Numbered from the stretch's first letter, positions 45,999-57,840 are shown. The stretch is DNA of 64,000 bases from Dipteris shenzhenensis (GCA_047967505.1 CM106539.1), one strand, 5' to 3'. The notes: generated by a model not told the origin, from the letters alone. Numbers and translations: made by a program.

Positions 45999-47633
45999 GA
46001 TGGTGAATCCAATGGCTCTGAACAGAGCCTTGATGATGAGTTGGGCATTCCTTCTATTGTTACACCTCGAGTAAGGAATACAAGGGATGATTTGAGAGCA
46101 CCTGGTAGTGAGCCTATTTTGCGCAAGTCTACTAGAGTTAAGTATCCTGTGGATAGGCTGAAATATGATGGGTTTACAGCCATTCACTATGCCTATATGG
46201 TCAAAGTGATACAAGAACTAGAACCCACTTCTTTTCAGCAAGCCATGGGAAAAGAAAAATGGGATAAAGCCATGGATGAAGAAATGGATGACTTGGAAGA
46301 AAATGCTACATGGGAATTGGTGCCTTTGCCTAAAGACAAGAATGCAATTGGCTGCAAGTGGGTTTATAAGGTGAACCATAATGCAGATGGTTCTATGAGT
46401 AGATACAAGGCAAGATTAGTTGTCAAGGGGTATGCACAGACATATGGCATTGATTATGAAGAAACATTCAATCTGGTTGCAAGGATGGCAATCGTAAGAG
46501 CAATCATTGCTATGGCTGCATCAAAGGGATGGTCTTTACATCAGATGGATGTAAAGAATGCCTTCTTGCATGGTGATTTACAAGAAGAGGTCTATATGGA
46601 GTAGCCACCAGGTTATGTTCATGCTGTTCATCCTGAGTTTGTTTGCAAGTTGAAGAAAGCCTTGTATGGCTTGAAGCAAGCACCTAGAGCATGGTCTTAC
46701 AAGATAGGATAGTATCTTTTCATTACTAGCTTTCAGATTTCCAAGGCAGATTTCTCACTTTATGTTAGAAAAATAGAGAAAGGTATTATGGTGCTTGTCA
46801 TTTATGTTGATGATTTGATCATCACAAGTGATAGTGATGAAGATATCCTTCATGTGAAAATGCTATTGAAGTAGAATTTTGAGATGAAGAATTTGGGAGA
46901 GATGTGTTACTTCTTGGGCATTGAGGTGATTAGATCCACAAGTGGGATATGGCTCTTGTAGAGGCAGTATGGATTGGACATGCTGTCCAAATATGGGATG
47001 ATAGAATGTAAGCCTATTTTAGTTCCTTTGAAGCAGAATGTGAAGCTGAGTGCAGATGCAGGTGAGCTTCTAGTAGACCCTACTATGTACAGACGCATAG
47101 TATGAGTTTGATTTATATGACTATTACCAGGCCAGATTTGAGCTATGCTGTTGGGTTGGTAAGTCAGTTTATGCAGGCTCCAAGGAAACCGCATTTGGAT
47201 GCGGTTAGATGCATACTGAGGTATGTGAAGTCCACATTGCAGTATGGACTATTTTATGAGACTAGGGTTCAGATATAGTTGCATGGATACACTGATGCTA
47301 ATTGGGCTGGTAGTATTTCTGATAGACGATCTACCAGTGGATATGTGTTCTCTTTTGGGAGTGCTGCAATCACTTGGTGCAGCAAGAAATAGCCTATAGT
47401 TGCCTTGTCGAGCATAGAGGCTGAGTACAGGGGTGCAACAATGGCTGCATGTGAGGTAGCTTGGATGCGTAAGCTACTTTATGATATGCATCAGTCTATA
47501 GAGGGGCCAGTTGTCATTTATTGTGACAACATGAGCTATATACACTTGGCAGATAACCCAATCTATCATGCTAGAACAAAGCACATTGAGGTGCATTATC
47601 ACTATATGCAGGAGAAGGTTCTAGTAGGGGGAG
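45999..47633 (+). pseudogene. copia B1 reverse transcriptase and RNase H
   Basis: [73 protein letters not shown] and VIYVDDLIITS with the catalytic YVDD intact, then FEMKNLGEMCYFLGIE. A frameshift near 47100 moves to the next frame, which continues ITRPDLSYAV, HGYTDANWAGS, VALSSIEAEY and YCDNMSYIHLADNPIYHART through RNase H. The stops are mostly TAG at expected Gln (46602, 46710 and others). It ends at a polypurine tract, AGTAGGGGGAG (47623-47633), just before the LTR. Confidence 0.9.
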
Positions 47634-47928
47634 TGTTGAGATATCGAGCTCCACTCGTGATATGCCAAGGTGACCGTTGTGCATTTATGTCACTGACTTG
47701 TTAGCTGCAAATGCACCGCCCATGAATAATAGCTAGATGACAGCTATCTTTATATACTCTAGTTAGTGGCTCAATTAGTATGCCACGTAGGTTAGCTGAG
47801 TTTGGTTTGAGACCCACATATAGGGTTCACCTATTCCTTTTGTACTTAAGAGAGAGTTCTTTTTGGCTTTCACAACAAAGAAGAGGAAACCTGTTTTCAG
47901 CCTCCACCTTTGTGTGTGTTCCCCCTTT
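47634..47928 (+). mobile_element. 3' LTR of copia B1, truncated
   Basis: Begins TGTTGAGATATCGAGC directly after the polypurine tract and matches the minus-strand LTR at 34959-35319 until about 47928, where 'gtgtgttcccccttt' diverges. About 65 bases of the right end are missing, so the element was cut after insertion. A TATA-like TTTATATAC lies at about 47749-47757. Confidence 0.88.
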
Positions 47929-48499
47929 GGTTGTGAAGGTCGGTGGTGACTGGGGTGGCAGTTGGGTTTCCATGTCATGCACAGAATCCTCGTCAGATCT
48001 ATCTCTCTTGACCAGAAATGCATGTGGTCACCGTGGTTGAGAGGAGGTAGATGGCTTTGAACTCTGAAGGGGGTCTCGTGGTTGAGGCAGTGGGCTCTTT
48101 CTGCGCATCCTCTTTAGTGGCAGCATTGTTGCTGAACCTGCATCCATGTGCATATGGTGTACCATTGATCATTAGATTACTTGGCATGCACGTATGACAT
48201 TTGTGTGTGTTTGTGAGAGATCTTATTTTTATACATGCTTTGAGAGTGTGGAATGAAAGTGTGTGGCACAATTATTCATGCAATCGACTATGTGTCTAAG
48301 CAAAAGCGTGTGAGTGCACGTGACCTAGTAGCTAGGTATGGACTAACTATGTGCTTATTTTTTGTTGCTGGGATTTCATAGGGCAGCTACTCAAGCATCA
48401 CTTCTGAGTCCTAGGTTGAAATTGGTTGATGCTACCTATATGTGCGAAGATATACATATGCAAGTGAGTGCTCATGATACAATATAATCCTAACTTTGG
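47929..48499. other. unassigned sequence, probably 3' end or LTR of the minus-strand gypsy
   Basis: It lies between the cut copia LTR and the end of the gypsy integrase frame on the minus strand. No ends or repeats confirm an LTR. No gene was recognised. Confidence 0.35.
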
Positions 48500-49502
48500 G
48501 GATGGCTTACATGTTGAAGTAGTAGCGCTTCATGGTTCCCGTTGATGGTTATGTTGAATCGCCATCGAATGTTTCTAGTAGCATAGCTCTGATGGGATTC
48601 ATCTTTTTGACTCGATAGAGTCCTTAACCTAGATACTTGAGTTTGCCCTTGTATACTTTAGCATTGTATAACAAGACCAAGTCACCTTCCTTGATGTCTT
48701 TAGCTTTAATATTTCTGTCAAACCATGCCTTTCTTCTACGTTTTTCTATTGTCATGGCATGGTAGGCGACTAGTCTTGTCTCTGTAGGCATCTCCAATTG
48801 ATAGAGTCTTTATTTTAAGGATTCATGATCTCCCATGCATTCATGTACTGCTATGTGTATGCTTGGTATTACAAATTCTAGTGGGACCACAGCTTCAAGG
48901 CTGTACACCAATTGAAAAGGTGTGTTCCATGTACTGACCTTGAGTGTGGTTCGGTATGTCCATAAGGCAGCATTTCGTTTCTTTGCCCAATCAAAACGTT
49001 GTGGTTCTATTACCTTGGTGAGAATAATGCATAATATTTTATTGGTGGATTCGTCCTATCCATTCCCTTGGGGGTAGTAGGGTGTGCTTTTTGTATGGAT
49101 TACCATAAAGCCAAACAAGAGTTCTTGGATTACCTCATTGACAAAATGTGTGCCTCTATCCGACACAATTTCAATGGGGCATCCAAATCGAGTGACCACA
49201 TTCTCATATAAGAATCTTGTTGTGCTTCTGGCATCTGCCTTTCTAACTGCTTTAGCTTCAACCCATTTTGTAAAGTAATTAGTGGCCACAATGATGTAGC
49301 GTGCATGTGTTTCCTTTTCTGCTGGATGGATGGGACCCACATAGACAATCCCCCATTTTTCAAATGGTTTTTGTGCATCAAGTGTTGTTAGGGGATTGAA
49401 GTCTTTGTGTTGGGGTTTAGTGGTCCGTTGGCATACATCACAACCTTTGACATATTCATAGTAATACCTGATCCTTGCCCATCTTGTACAGTTGTCCTGC
49501 AA
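48500..49502 (-). pseudogene. Ty3/gypsy integrase (minus strand)
   Basis: Reading down from 49502: YYYEYVKGCDVCQRTTKPQH (zinc-binding end), GPIHPAEKETHARYIIVATN, FTKWVEAKAV, CPIEIVSDRGTHFVNEVIQE and STPYYPQGNG, followed by a TAG where Gln is usual, then EST. The core Asp residues are kept. The C-terminal domain follows to about 48510 (GDLVLLYNAKVYKGKLKYLG, then YYFNM). No chromodomain was seen. It is preceded by RNase H on the same strand. Confidence 0.9.
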
Positions 49503-50225
49503 TGAGTTGATAGGGTGCAGCTTTTAAAATTAGTTTTTTGGCATCCACTGCTTTCATTTCACGGGGTGGTCGTCCTGCCATTAAGTACCCTATGATATCT
49601 CCACACCAATCTAGAACAACATCAATCTAAAATAGTGTGGCATCTGGTAGGTCATCTTCTACTCCAGTGGCTTCTTCTCCAGACTTGACACGAGACATGT
49701 GATCAGCAATGTATTGTTGGGCACCTTTGCGGACCACTATTTTGAAGTTGAATTCTTGAAGCAAGAGGAGCCATCTAGTTATTCTCCCTGTTGTACATGG
49801 ACGGTTCACAAGATAAATCAATGCTTGATGGTCAATGTAGAAGACAAAATCATTTGCCATTGGATAGTGCCAAAATTTCTTAACACTATACACCATTGCT
49901 AGGGCTTCTCTTTCTATGGTGGTGTAGTTGATCTCTGCATCATTGAGTTATCGACGACTGGTGAAGTAGAATGGGTAGTCTTTCTTGTGTTCACAAGGTT
50001 GACAAAGCACACTCCAATTGCGTACTTGGATCCATCAGTATGAACATGAAAATCAATATCCCAATTGGGAGATATAAGGATGGGTGATGCGATTAGGTGC
50101 CACTTTAAAAGCTCAAAGGCTTGGTCGCATTCTTTTGTCCATAAGAATTCCACTAATAATTTGTAAAGTGGTCTGGCTATCATGGCATACTACAAGATTA
50201 ATCTTTTATAATAGCCGGCACGAGC
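49503..50225 (-). pseudogene. gypsy RNase H (minus strand)
   Basis: From about 50190 down: ARPLYKLLVEFLWTKECDQA, HVHTDGSKYAIG, then after a frame break VYSVKKFWHYPMANDFVFYI, DHQALIYLVNRP and TGRITRWLLLLQEFNFKIVV. It is the connection and RNase H part of a plant gypsy pol. The first catalytic Asp (HTDGS) and the DHQAL block remain. It follows directly on an RT whose palm has been deleted. Confidence 0.88.
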
Positions 50226-51147
50226 AATTTGCACTTAGTTATAGCCACTAAAGCCATCCAAGAAGCTATATATTTCGGAACCTGCCACCTTTTTCTGTTA
50301 AGGGTAGGGGATAGTGATCCCTAATTGTGGTGACATTCACATTCTTTAAGTTTACGCATATTCTGAGCTTCTTGTTGCATTTAGGCACAATGACGATGGG
50401 TGAAACCCAATCATTGTGCTCTATCTCATAGATGAATCTGGCATCTAAGAGTTTTTCCAGCTCATCAATAAACCATGGTGCCATACTTAGGATTTGTTCG
50501 ATAAGGTCCACATACTTAGGGTGGGCACCTTCCCTTATAGGTATCGTGTGTACTGCCACGTCTGGTGAAATTCCTTTCATCTCTTTGTATGACCATGCTA
50601 GGCAGTCACAGTATTCCATTAGGAGTGCTTTGAGTTTGGTTTCATCTTCCTATCGAAGCTGTTTCCCAATGAAAACTAGTTTTTCTTCCTCCCCTTCAAG
50701 GGTGAGGTATATTGTGTGTGTTTTTGCTGGTCCCTCATAGATTGGAGTTTCTCCAATGCTATCGATTTCTTGAAATTCAGATTCTCTTAGTGGTCTTGGC
50801 ATTGCTATGGGGACACTTCCACTTGTGTAATTCTTGAAGTACTCTAGCACTTCTTGAAGATCAGCCTCTGATGGTGTTGAGCTAGCCTAACATGTGCCAT
50901 GTGTACTGGGTGGCATAGTTTCATTAACCAATTTGTTAGGCTCTTTTTGACTTTCTTTTTCTGAAGTCTCTTGATCGAGCTTCATCTGCACATGTGGTTT
51001 ATACTTTTGAAACTTCTTACGTTGGGAACTGTGGGGTAACTTTTCCACTGGTAAGGTGTTCCCAAGTAAGGGTTCATTTGCTATGCATACTCCTTCCAGT
51101 CCCTCAAGAGACCATTCAAGAGGTGGTGGTTCTAATTTTGAGGGTGC
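50226..51147 (-). pseudogene. gypsy pol N-terminal part and RT with palm deleted (minus strand)
   Basis: From 51147 down, an acidic/Pro-rich linker (SKLEPPPLEWSLEGLEG) leads to HPKYVDLIEQILSMAPWFID, EHNDWVSPIVIVPKCNKKLR, ICVNLKNVNVTTIRDHYPLP and SFLDGFSGYN, then a TAA and VQIARAGYYKRLI. The reading jumps from the GYNxVQIA block to the GYYxRFI block that normally lies some 130-140 residues later. The palm core with Y-x-D-D is therefore gone by internal deletion at about 50218-50235. At 51147 the gypsy sequence meets copia B with no LTR between. Confidence 0.85.
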
Positions 51148-52329
51148 ACATAAGAGTGACCTGCATTCACATCAAACATGGGCTGATCTACCTTCTCTTT
51201 ATCTTTTCGTGATACCTGCATACCACTATCTGCATTGCTTTGAGGAGATTTTCTTGATCTCAATATGCCTATCCATGGCAAAGTATGTGAACCACTACTA
51301 GAGGACACTGCAGGTCCACTAATATTTTGTGATTGCTGTTGTGAATTCTATGCAGCATTACCATTTTGTGCATCTACATCATCAATCACATTTATTGGTT
51401 TATACCAGCTTCTCATCTCATCAAAAACAACATCTCTGCTCACTCTAAACTTATGAGTAGAAGGGTTATAGCATCTATACCCTTTCTACTGCAGAGAATA
51501 ACCAATAAAGATGCACTTCTCAGCTTTTGGATCCAACTTGGACCTCAACTCATCTGGCACATGAACATAGGCAATGCAACCAAAAATTTTCAAATGAGAA
51601 ATATCTCGTTTCCTACCAGTATACATCTCCTTTGGCGTCATGCCATGTATTGCTGCAGTGGGAGTCCTGTTTATTATGTAAACTACTGTAGCAACTGCTT
51701 CGGCCCAATAATAATCTGGAAGGTCTTTTTCATTTAGCATGGCTCGAGATACCTCTCCAATATACCTGTTTTTCCTTTCTGCAAGTCCATTTTGCTATGG
51801 GGTATGACTGCATGAATATTGCTGCTTTATGCCATGCTCCTATAGGAACCTTGCAAACTCATTTGAGAGGTACTCTCCCCCTCCATCTGACCTTAGGCAT
51901 TTTATTTACAGGCCTGTTTCTTTTTCAACCATAGCTTTAAAAGCTTTGAAATGCCCAAACACTTCATTTTTCTTTTTCATAAAATACACCCAAACTTTTC
52001 TGCTGTAGTCATCAATAAAAGTGACAAAATAATGACAGCCTCCAATAGATGCAGCTTTAGTAGTCCACACATCAAAGTGGATTAATTCCAATGGCTTCTT
52101 ACTCTCTTGAACATGTCTAGGAAATGGTTTCCTTGCCTGTTTTCCAAATTGACAGGCCTCAGATACCTTATGCATTTTTGCAACTTTCAATTTAGGCAAT
52201 CCTGCAAGAATATTTTGGGCTTGCATTGATTTAAGTCACTATACATTAACATGACCAATGCTTTTATGCCAGATATCAATATCTGCAACTACACCGGTCC
52301 CATGTGCAAACATTGCTACACTCAATTCA
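51148..52329 (-). pseudogene. copia B2 integrase and spacer (minus strand)
   Basis: Complement of the B1 region 44823-45998 with about 93% identity by eye. It reads AMFAHGTGVVADIDIWHKSI, CQFGKQARKPFPRHVQESKK, HYFVTFIDDYSRKVWVYFMK, LRSDGGGEYLS, GLAERKN and SHLKIFGCIAYVHVPDEL. Stops are TAG or TGA at Gln and Arg codons of B1 (for example TAG-TGA at about 52239-52244, where B1 has CAG-CGA at about 44907-44912). It ends inside the spacer before RT. Confidence 0.9.
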
Positions 52330-53703
52330 GGCATGTCTGCATCCAACGTAAACATCCTGCCCTTCTTCTTTCCTTTTGCTATCAAGCGACCATTACTTTT
52401 CATATCCTCAACAAAGCATCCATGAGGATTAAATGTGACCTACAAGCCCTGCTCAACCATTTGACCAACAGAAACCAGGTTCTTGGTGATATTCGGGACA
52501 TGACATACATCAAACAGCTATTTCTTTTTCCCATCCTGCATAGACAAAGGAATTTTACTAATCTGCACAATAGGATGTGCAGTACCATCACCAGTCTCCA
52601 CAAATCCTAGTCTTTCCATTTTCCTTGCATCCTGCATCCATTCTACATGACCTGTCATGTGGTTTGATGCACCTGAGTCTACATACCACATATCATTGCT
52701 TTCTTCTGCACTTGTCACAGAATTGGTCATGTGCTGCACCATAAACAGATGCTCATTTCTGTCATCACCCTGCCTACTAGAAGATGCATAATTCCCTTGC
52801 TACAATTTTCCATTCATGATGTCATTCTGCTTTTTATAGCAGTCTTTAGCCATATGACCCATTTTACCACAGTAGTGGCATTTAACATTGCTATTTGCAT
52901 TTTGGCCTCTTTACCATCCACCACGACCTCTTTGGCTCCCCCTGCCTCTAGAGTTACCACGTCCTCCTCCATAGGACTAGTTTTCTTGAGTTTGTTGCAT
53001 ATTCTGATTTCTGCCATGACCTCCAGATCGGCCTCCTCTACCTCTGCCTCTACCTCTTCCAGCATTTGAGTAGAAGAAAGTTTCTTTTGAAGTTCCTCCT
53101 AAAGAATATGCACCACCATTTCTCTGCTCATCAGAAAGTAGGAGAGTAATCAACTCCTCAAAATCAGGAAATTTTTCACGGACAACAATGGATGTCCGGA
53201 ACTGTGCATAATCCTTTCCTAGACCATTCAAGGTCACAGAAACTAAATCATCATCTTCCACTGGTGACCCAATGGAAGCAAGTGCATCTGCAATCTTCTT
53301 CACCTTCATGTGGTAGTCATTGATGCTCATATTTTCTCTCCGCACATTGTGCAACTCCTGCTTGAGCTGCATTTTCCTGGCTTGCGTATTTGTGCTGTAC
53401 ATTTTTGCCAAAGTAGCCCATTCCTCCTTTGGCATACTTGCATCTTGAATATGCACAATCATAGAATCTGAAATACTGATAGACAGCCAGTACATAACTT
53501 TTCTGGCTCTCTCATGCCATCCTTTAAATGCTTGCATTTCCTATTGATTGGGAACATTAGGAAGAACTGGTTCTTCTTCATTTCCTGTAATGAACTCCCA
53601 ATAGCCTTTTCCCATAAGGAAATTCATCATTCTAAACTTCCATGCTTGGAAGTTGTTCTTGTCAAGCTTTTCAGTGACAATCTGTGAAATAGAATCAGAC
53701 GCC
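52330..53703 (-). pseudogene. copia B2 gag and protease (minus strand)
   Basis: Gag starts at ATG 53703 and reads KLDKNNFQAWKFRMMNFLMG, then the open stretch 53537-52977 with NGLGKDYAQFRTSIVVREKF and a Gly/Arg-rich GRGRGRGGRSGGHGRN. It continues to VKCHYCGKMGHMAKDC near 52860, a full zinc knuckle. The protease at about 52700-52540 has WYVDSGASNHMT with Asp-Ser-Gly intact, then NITKNLVSVGQM. The frame is interrupted mainly by TAG codons. This copy supplies the gag and protease that B1 lacks. Confidence 0.92.
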
Positions 53704-54187
53704 ATTACAGAACACTGCAAAATATTATGTCACTGCAAAAAACACAGCTTCTGCCTCACAAGGACAAATCTGCAAAACTAACGAAAGTGGTATTTGACCA
53801 CACAGTCACTTCCTCGTGACGATTTTGCATTAACAGGCAATAAGGATGATTCTGTAACTCCCAATATCTCTGCGCATAGGCATATGATGCAATTTCTGTG
53901 GTAACTTTTCACCGATCTGCAGAACAATGGTCGCACAACAAAAACAGGGCCCTTTTCTTAGTGCTTGCAGAGAACTTCCGCCTCTAAAACGGGCCTCGAA
54001 ATGGCCTCGAATCAGAAAAATAAAGTCATCGAGGGCTTCGCCCAATCCCGTAGCATATACTGTCCTCTCGCCACACTGCGAAGGGCGTCTCAATCTGAGA
54101 CAATGCACTCTTGCACTTTCCGGCTATGCTACCTGCAGAGATATGCTCCCAAACTCAAAAAAGGAAAGCAACACTGGTCCTCTTACC
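53704..54187 (-). mobile_element. copia B2 leader, cut before the primer-binding site
   Basis: Aligned with 34500-34958. The match ends near 54187 ('cctcttacca'). The primer-binding site and LTR seen at 34947-35319 are missing here. What follows belongs to copia C on the other strand. Confidence 0.8.
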
Positions 54188-54231
54188 ATTGGGGAGTGAA
54201 CAAAAAGTGGACACCCTTAGCTTGCTACTTC

Positions 54232-54295
54232 CCCTCTAGTTGTGCCCTCTCTCTTCATCTCCACTCTTCTCCTCTCCCCTCTTCATATTTTGTCA
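54232..54295 (+). mobile_element. right end of the 5' LTR of copia C
   Basis: 'ctctagttgtgccctctctc' through 'cttcatattttgtca' matches the last 63 or so bases of the 3' LTR (61103-61165) with a few differences. It ends in CA directly before the primer-binding site. The left two thirds of the LTR are missing, replaced by copia B2 leader. Confidence 0.85.
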
Positions 54296-54307
54296 TGGTA
54301 TCAAAGC
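54296..54307 (+). other. primer-binding site, TGGTATCAAAGC
   Basis: Copia-type initiator tRNA-Met primer-binding site with one change from TGGTATCAGAGC, directly after the LTR end. It fixes the orientation of copia C as plus. Confidence 0.9.
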
Positions 54308-54503
54308 ATGGTTGTCCCTTCTGCTAAGGCGCCATCTTTGTAAGAGTGTGAGAGAGTGACTAGGAGATTGAGAGCAAGTGATTGTTCTTTCATTCCAGTG
54401 ATGAAAGATTTCCATTGAGTGATAGAGAAAAATTCTATCCATTTGAGAGGAATTTCTGTCCATTCATTTTCTTGAGAGTTCTTTGATCGATTGAGTATTC
54501 ATT

Positions 54504-54542
<39 letters not shown>

Positions 54543-56606
54543 CATTTTAGTTTCTGAGAGAAAGTTATGGGTTCTTCAAATCTACCTACTTCTCTTCAAC
54601 TTTGAGAGAACTCTATTGTACACAATAAGCAGCCTCGACCAGCAATAGCAGTAGTAGCAAGGCAAGGAGCTCACAATGCTTAAGAAGGCTACTCATCATG
54701 AATAATAAAGAACAAAGATTTGACTCAAGGCAAAGGCAACTCTTCAAAGACTCTGCATAGACGGCTTCAACGACTACTTTCATGCGAGGTAGCTCCAACA
54801 AAAGGCCATCAACACAATACCCTACCAGAAGCACCTCCAACCTCGCAAGCTCACTGCTCCAGTGACCATAGCTCCAAGCGACTCACCCATGACTCATGGC
54901 CTCCACACCACCATACAGCTCTTCCAAATGCCCGCTTCAATGGCTCCTAGTAGCCACTCTACAACAGCGCTTTGCAGCAAGCTCCACTATAGCAACATAG
55001 GCTCCCAACCGGCTCAGCAATGGTTGTCCACGAACGTCCAACTCAGAACAAGCGCATGCACAATCGGGCTACAGCAACCTTTTCTCCAAATGGCAACTCT
55101 TCCTCCCTCGATGCATACAACCTTCTGCCCATCGCGCCATCTGCCAGCTCCCATCTACCGGCAGCAATGAAGGCCCTACAGTGACCTTCATCTCAACTAG
55201 CTACAAGACCAGCCACCATGAGCTCACAAACGAAGTGTCTTGTGCTTCCGTCTGCACCATAGCTTCCTCTACCGATGACCACGACCAGTAGCAAGGTAGC
55301 CAATGGCAAGCTCCAAAGAGCGTGGCTTCATAGACTCAACGAGCATGCGGCTTCCCCTCCAAGTCACCTTTTGCAATGGCCCTGTGTGCTCCTCCATCGA
55401 CCATCGCCTCTTCAGAATGCCATCGCTCAAGCCTTCACAAGGTCTTTGGACCTTAGAAAAAGACACGTGGTGGCAGATAGAATTTTACCCGAGTTAGGTT
55501 CGTCAACCTTGGGTTTGGGAGTGGTTAATCTTTTGACATGTGGTAGATAATTGCACCCAGGTTAGGTTAATCGTTAACCTTGGGTTTGGTTAGACTGGTC
55601 AATAACTAGCCACGTGGTAGCCTTATCCACAGGTGCCACCACATGTCACCTTATCCTACCATCTGCCACCTCATCAATCTAGTCATCAGCAATCCAGTCA
55701 ACTGCCACATCAGCACTGCACTCTGTTAAGCACAATGACCTCCTTTGAGGCACACACAGTCACTTCATGTGCACCTACTTACCACATCACCACAGTGCTC
55801 CACTCGCACACCTCTTGCTAAGCATAGTGCCACATCATCATTGAGCACATTTTCACCCTTTTTGCCCCTCCAGCTAGATCAAGTCATATCTCTTGATCCA
55901 AGAGGAATTTGAGGGTGCTACAAAAAGGTGAAACGATAGATTTTTCTTCCTCTATGCATTGTCACATCATGCGCACATTTTGGCACAAGCATCACTCACT
56001 TTTGAGCCTCGCCAACAAATCCACTTCCTACATGCACATCAGCCTCTACATCGATGCATCTGACCCAACACATAAAAAGAACCAAAGAAAAGAAATTATT
56101 TGATGTTCTTTCATCGATCCACGATTGGTTTAGATCTAGATAAGAGTAGACTAGATCACCATAGAGCAGACAATTTGAATTTCTCCAAGTTGCCAATCTC
56201 AGCCATGCCCAAAATTCTCGACTAGTTCAATCCCAATGCTTACATATGGTTTCACATCATCACATTACCTGAAACCTGACGTTCATCAGTTCAGTGAGTG
56301 GACTTCAGAGTGTTCAGAGGCATTGCCAGTTGTTCAGTGGGGGCAGATAGCACATGATTTGATTTCACACACACATGCCATCATTGTAAAGCCTATTTCA
56401 TGGCATTGTGCACTTTATTTCAGCCTTGTAAAGCCTCTTGGCTATTCCCGACATCATTTGCCACAAGCCTTGTAATTCAGATCAGATTATATATATTGCA
56501 ATTCTACCTTCATCATCGACAGTTCATATTTCACTTGCCACAGTTAGTGTTTTATAGTTGATTTAGACAGTGATCTTCACGACACTTTGAGTACATTTCT
56601 TGCACC
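54308..56606 (+). other. unusually long copia C leader (2.3 kb), perhaps with inserted DNA
   Basis: Most plant copia elements have a short leader; here the gag ATG is 2.3 kb from the primer-binding site. The leader holds an (AG)n run at about 54510-54540 and an ATG at 54568 with MGSSNLPTSLQL then a stop. A C/A-rich stretch (54620-55500) has open frames rich in Ser, Thr and His. Repeated phrases 'aaccttgggtttgg' occur at 55507 and 55577, and a TATA-like TTATATATATTG at about 56487. No transposon ends were identified. Confidence 0.4.
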
Positions 56607-57840
56607 ATGTCTACGACTAGTAACCTCAATCTGGAGGCATCTTCTAAGCTAGACAACTCCAATTACAACACATGGAAATACTAAATGGAGACCTTTCTTG
56701 TACTTCTGGACAAATGGGAGTATGTCGATGGACCTACACCTTGACGATTGGATGGTCCAGTCAGTAATAGCTCTACTCCATCTGTTGTCACTCACAGCAC
56801 CAGTAGCGGGATCTCCAGCTACACCAATAGTTTTTGCACCTGTAGTAGATCCTGCCATGGGCAGAATGGGATAAGAAAGATAAGTATGCATATCGTCTGA
56901 TCAAGCAGAATGTGCAAGATGTCATGCTAGGACAGCTCAACACAGTCAAGACATCAAAAGAAGCAAGGGATAAGTTCCCAGCTCTTTACGAGTTGAAGAA
57001 CACTTCAAGGATTCTCACACTGAGAAACAAAATCAACCAAAGTTTCCGCAACAGCAGTGAAACTGGTCATGCTTATGTACTCTAGATCAAAGACTACAAC
57101 AATCAACTCGCAGTAATAGGAGAGACTATGAATCCAGCAGAAATGGTTCAAGTCATCCTGAATGGACTAGGAGAGGGATATGAGAATCTAGTCTAGATTA
57201 TTGCCATCCAATGACAAATTTCAACACTAGAAAAATTTCAATCAGTCTTACTTGGTGAAGAAATCAAGACACGAGCCATTCATGCATGCAAAGGTCAGTC
57301 TACTGATCAGGCATTCACAGCTTCATATAAAAGTAGAGACAGAGGTAAATCATTCCAAAGAAGTGGTCATTATCAGCAACAAGATCGGCATCAAAGTCAG
57401 AATCAACATAAGCATCATCCTCAGCAACATCAGCATCAGCACAAATAGTAAATCATTCCAACCAAGGAAGATTCCAAGGACGAGGGAATGCATCCACCAA
57501 CGTGTCAAACATTCACTGCAACTACTGTCATAAGTTTGGACACTATGAAAGAGATTGCCGCAAGAAGCAGTACGACCAAGGTGGTCAGTCCAACAGTAAT
57601 CGAGGGAATTTTCGTGGTAGAGGAAATCATCGTGGTGGACATTCTAGTCATCACAGTCATTTTGCAAATGAACATAGGAATATGTTTCTTGCAAACAAGG
57701 AAATGAAAAAGACTGATATAGTGTACCTAGACACTGATTGCAATCCAAAAGAGGATTCCAGCTATCAAGTCGACCAAGCAGATCAAGATCCTTGGTACAT
57801 CAACAATGGTGCATCATCTCATATGACAAATCATTAGGAA
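56607..57840 (+). pseudogene. copia C gag with zinc knuckle and protease start
   Basis: Gag begins at 56607 with EASSKLDNSNYNTWKY, a stop, then METFLVLLDKWEYVDGPTP. The middle reads YRLIKQNVQDVMLGQLNTVK and VQVILNGLGEGYENLV. The knuckle CNYCHKFGHYERDC is at about 57514-57555 in an open stretch to 57837. The protease reads WYINNGASSHMT near 57793-57828, where the usual Asp-Ser-Gly is Asn-Asn-Gly, so the catalytic Asp is lost. Several stops (56685, 57084 and others) interrupt it. Confidence 0.88.
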
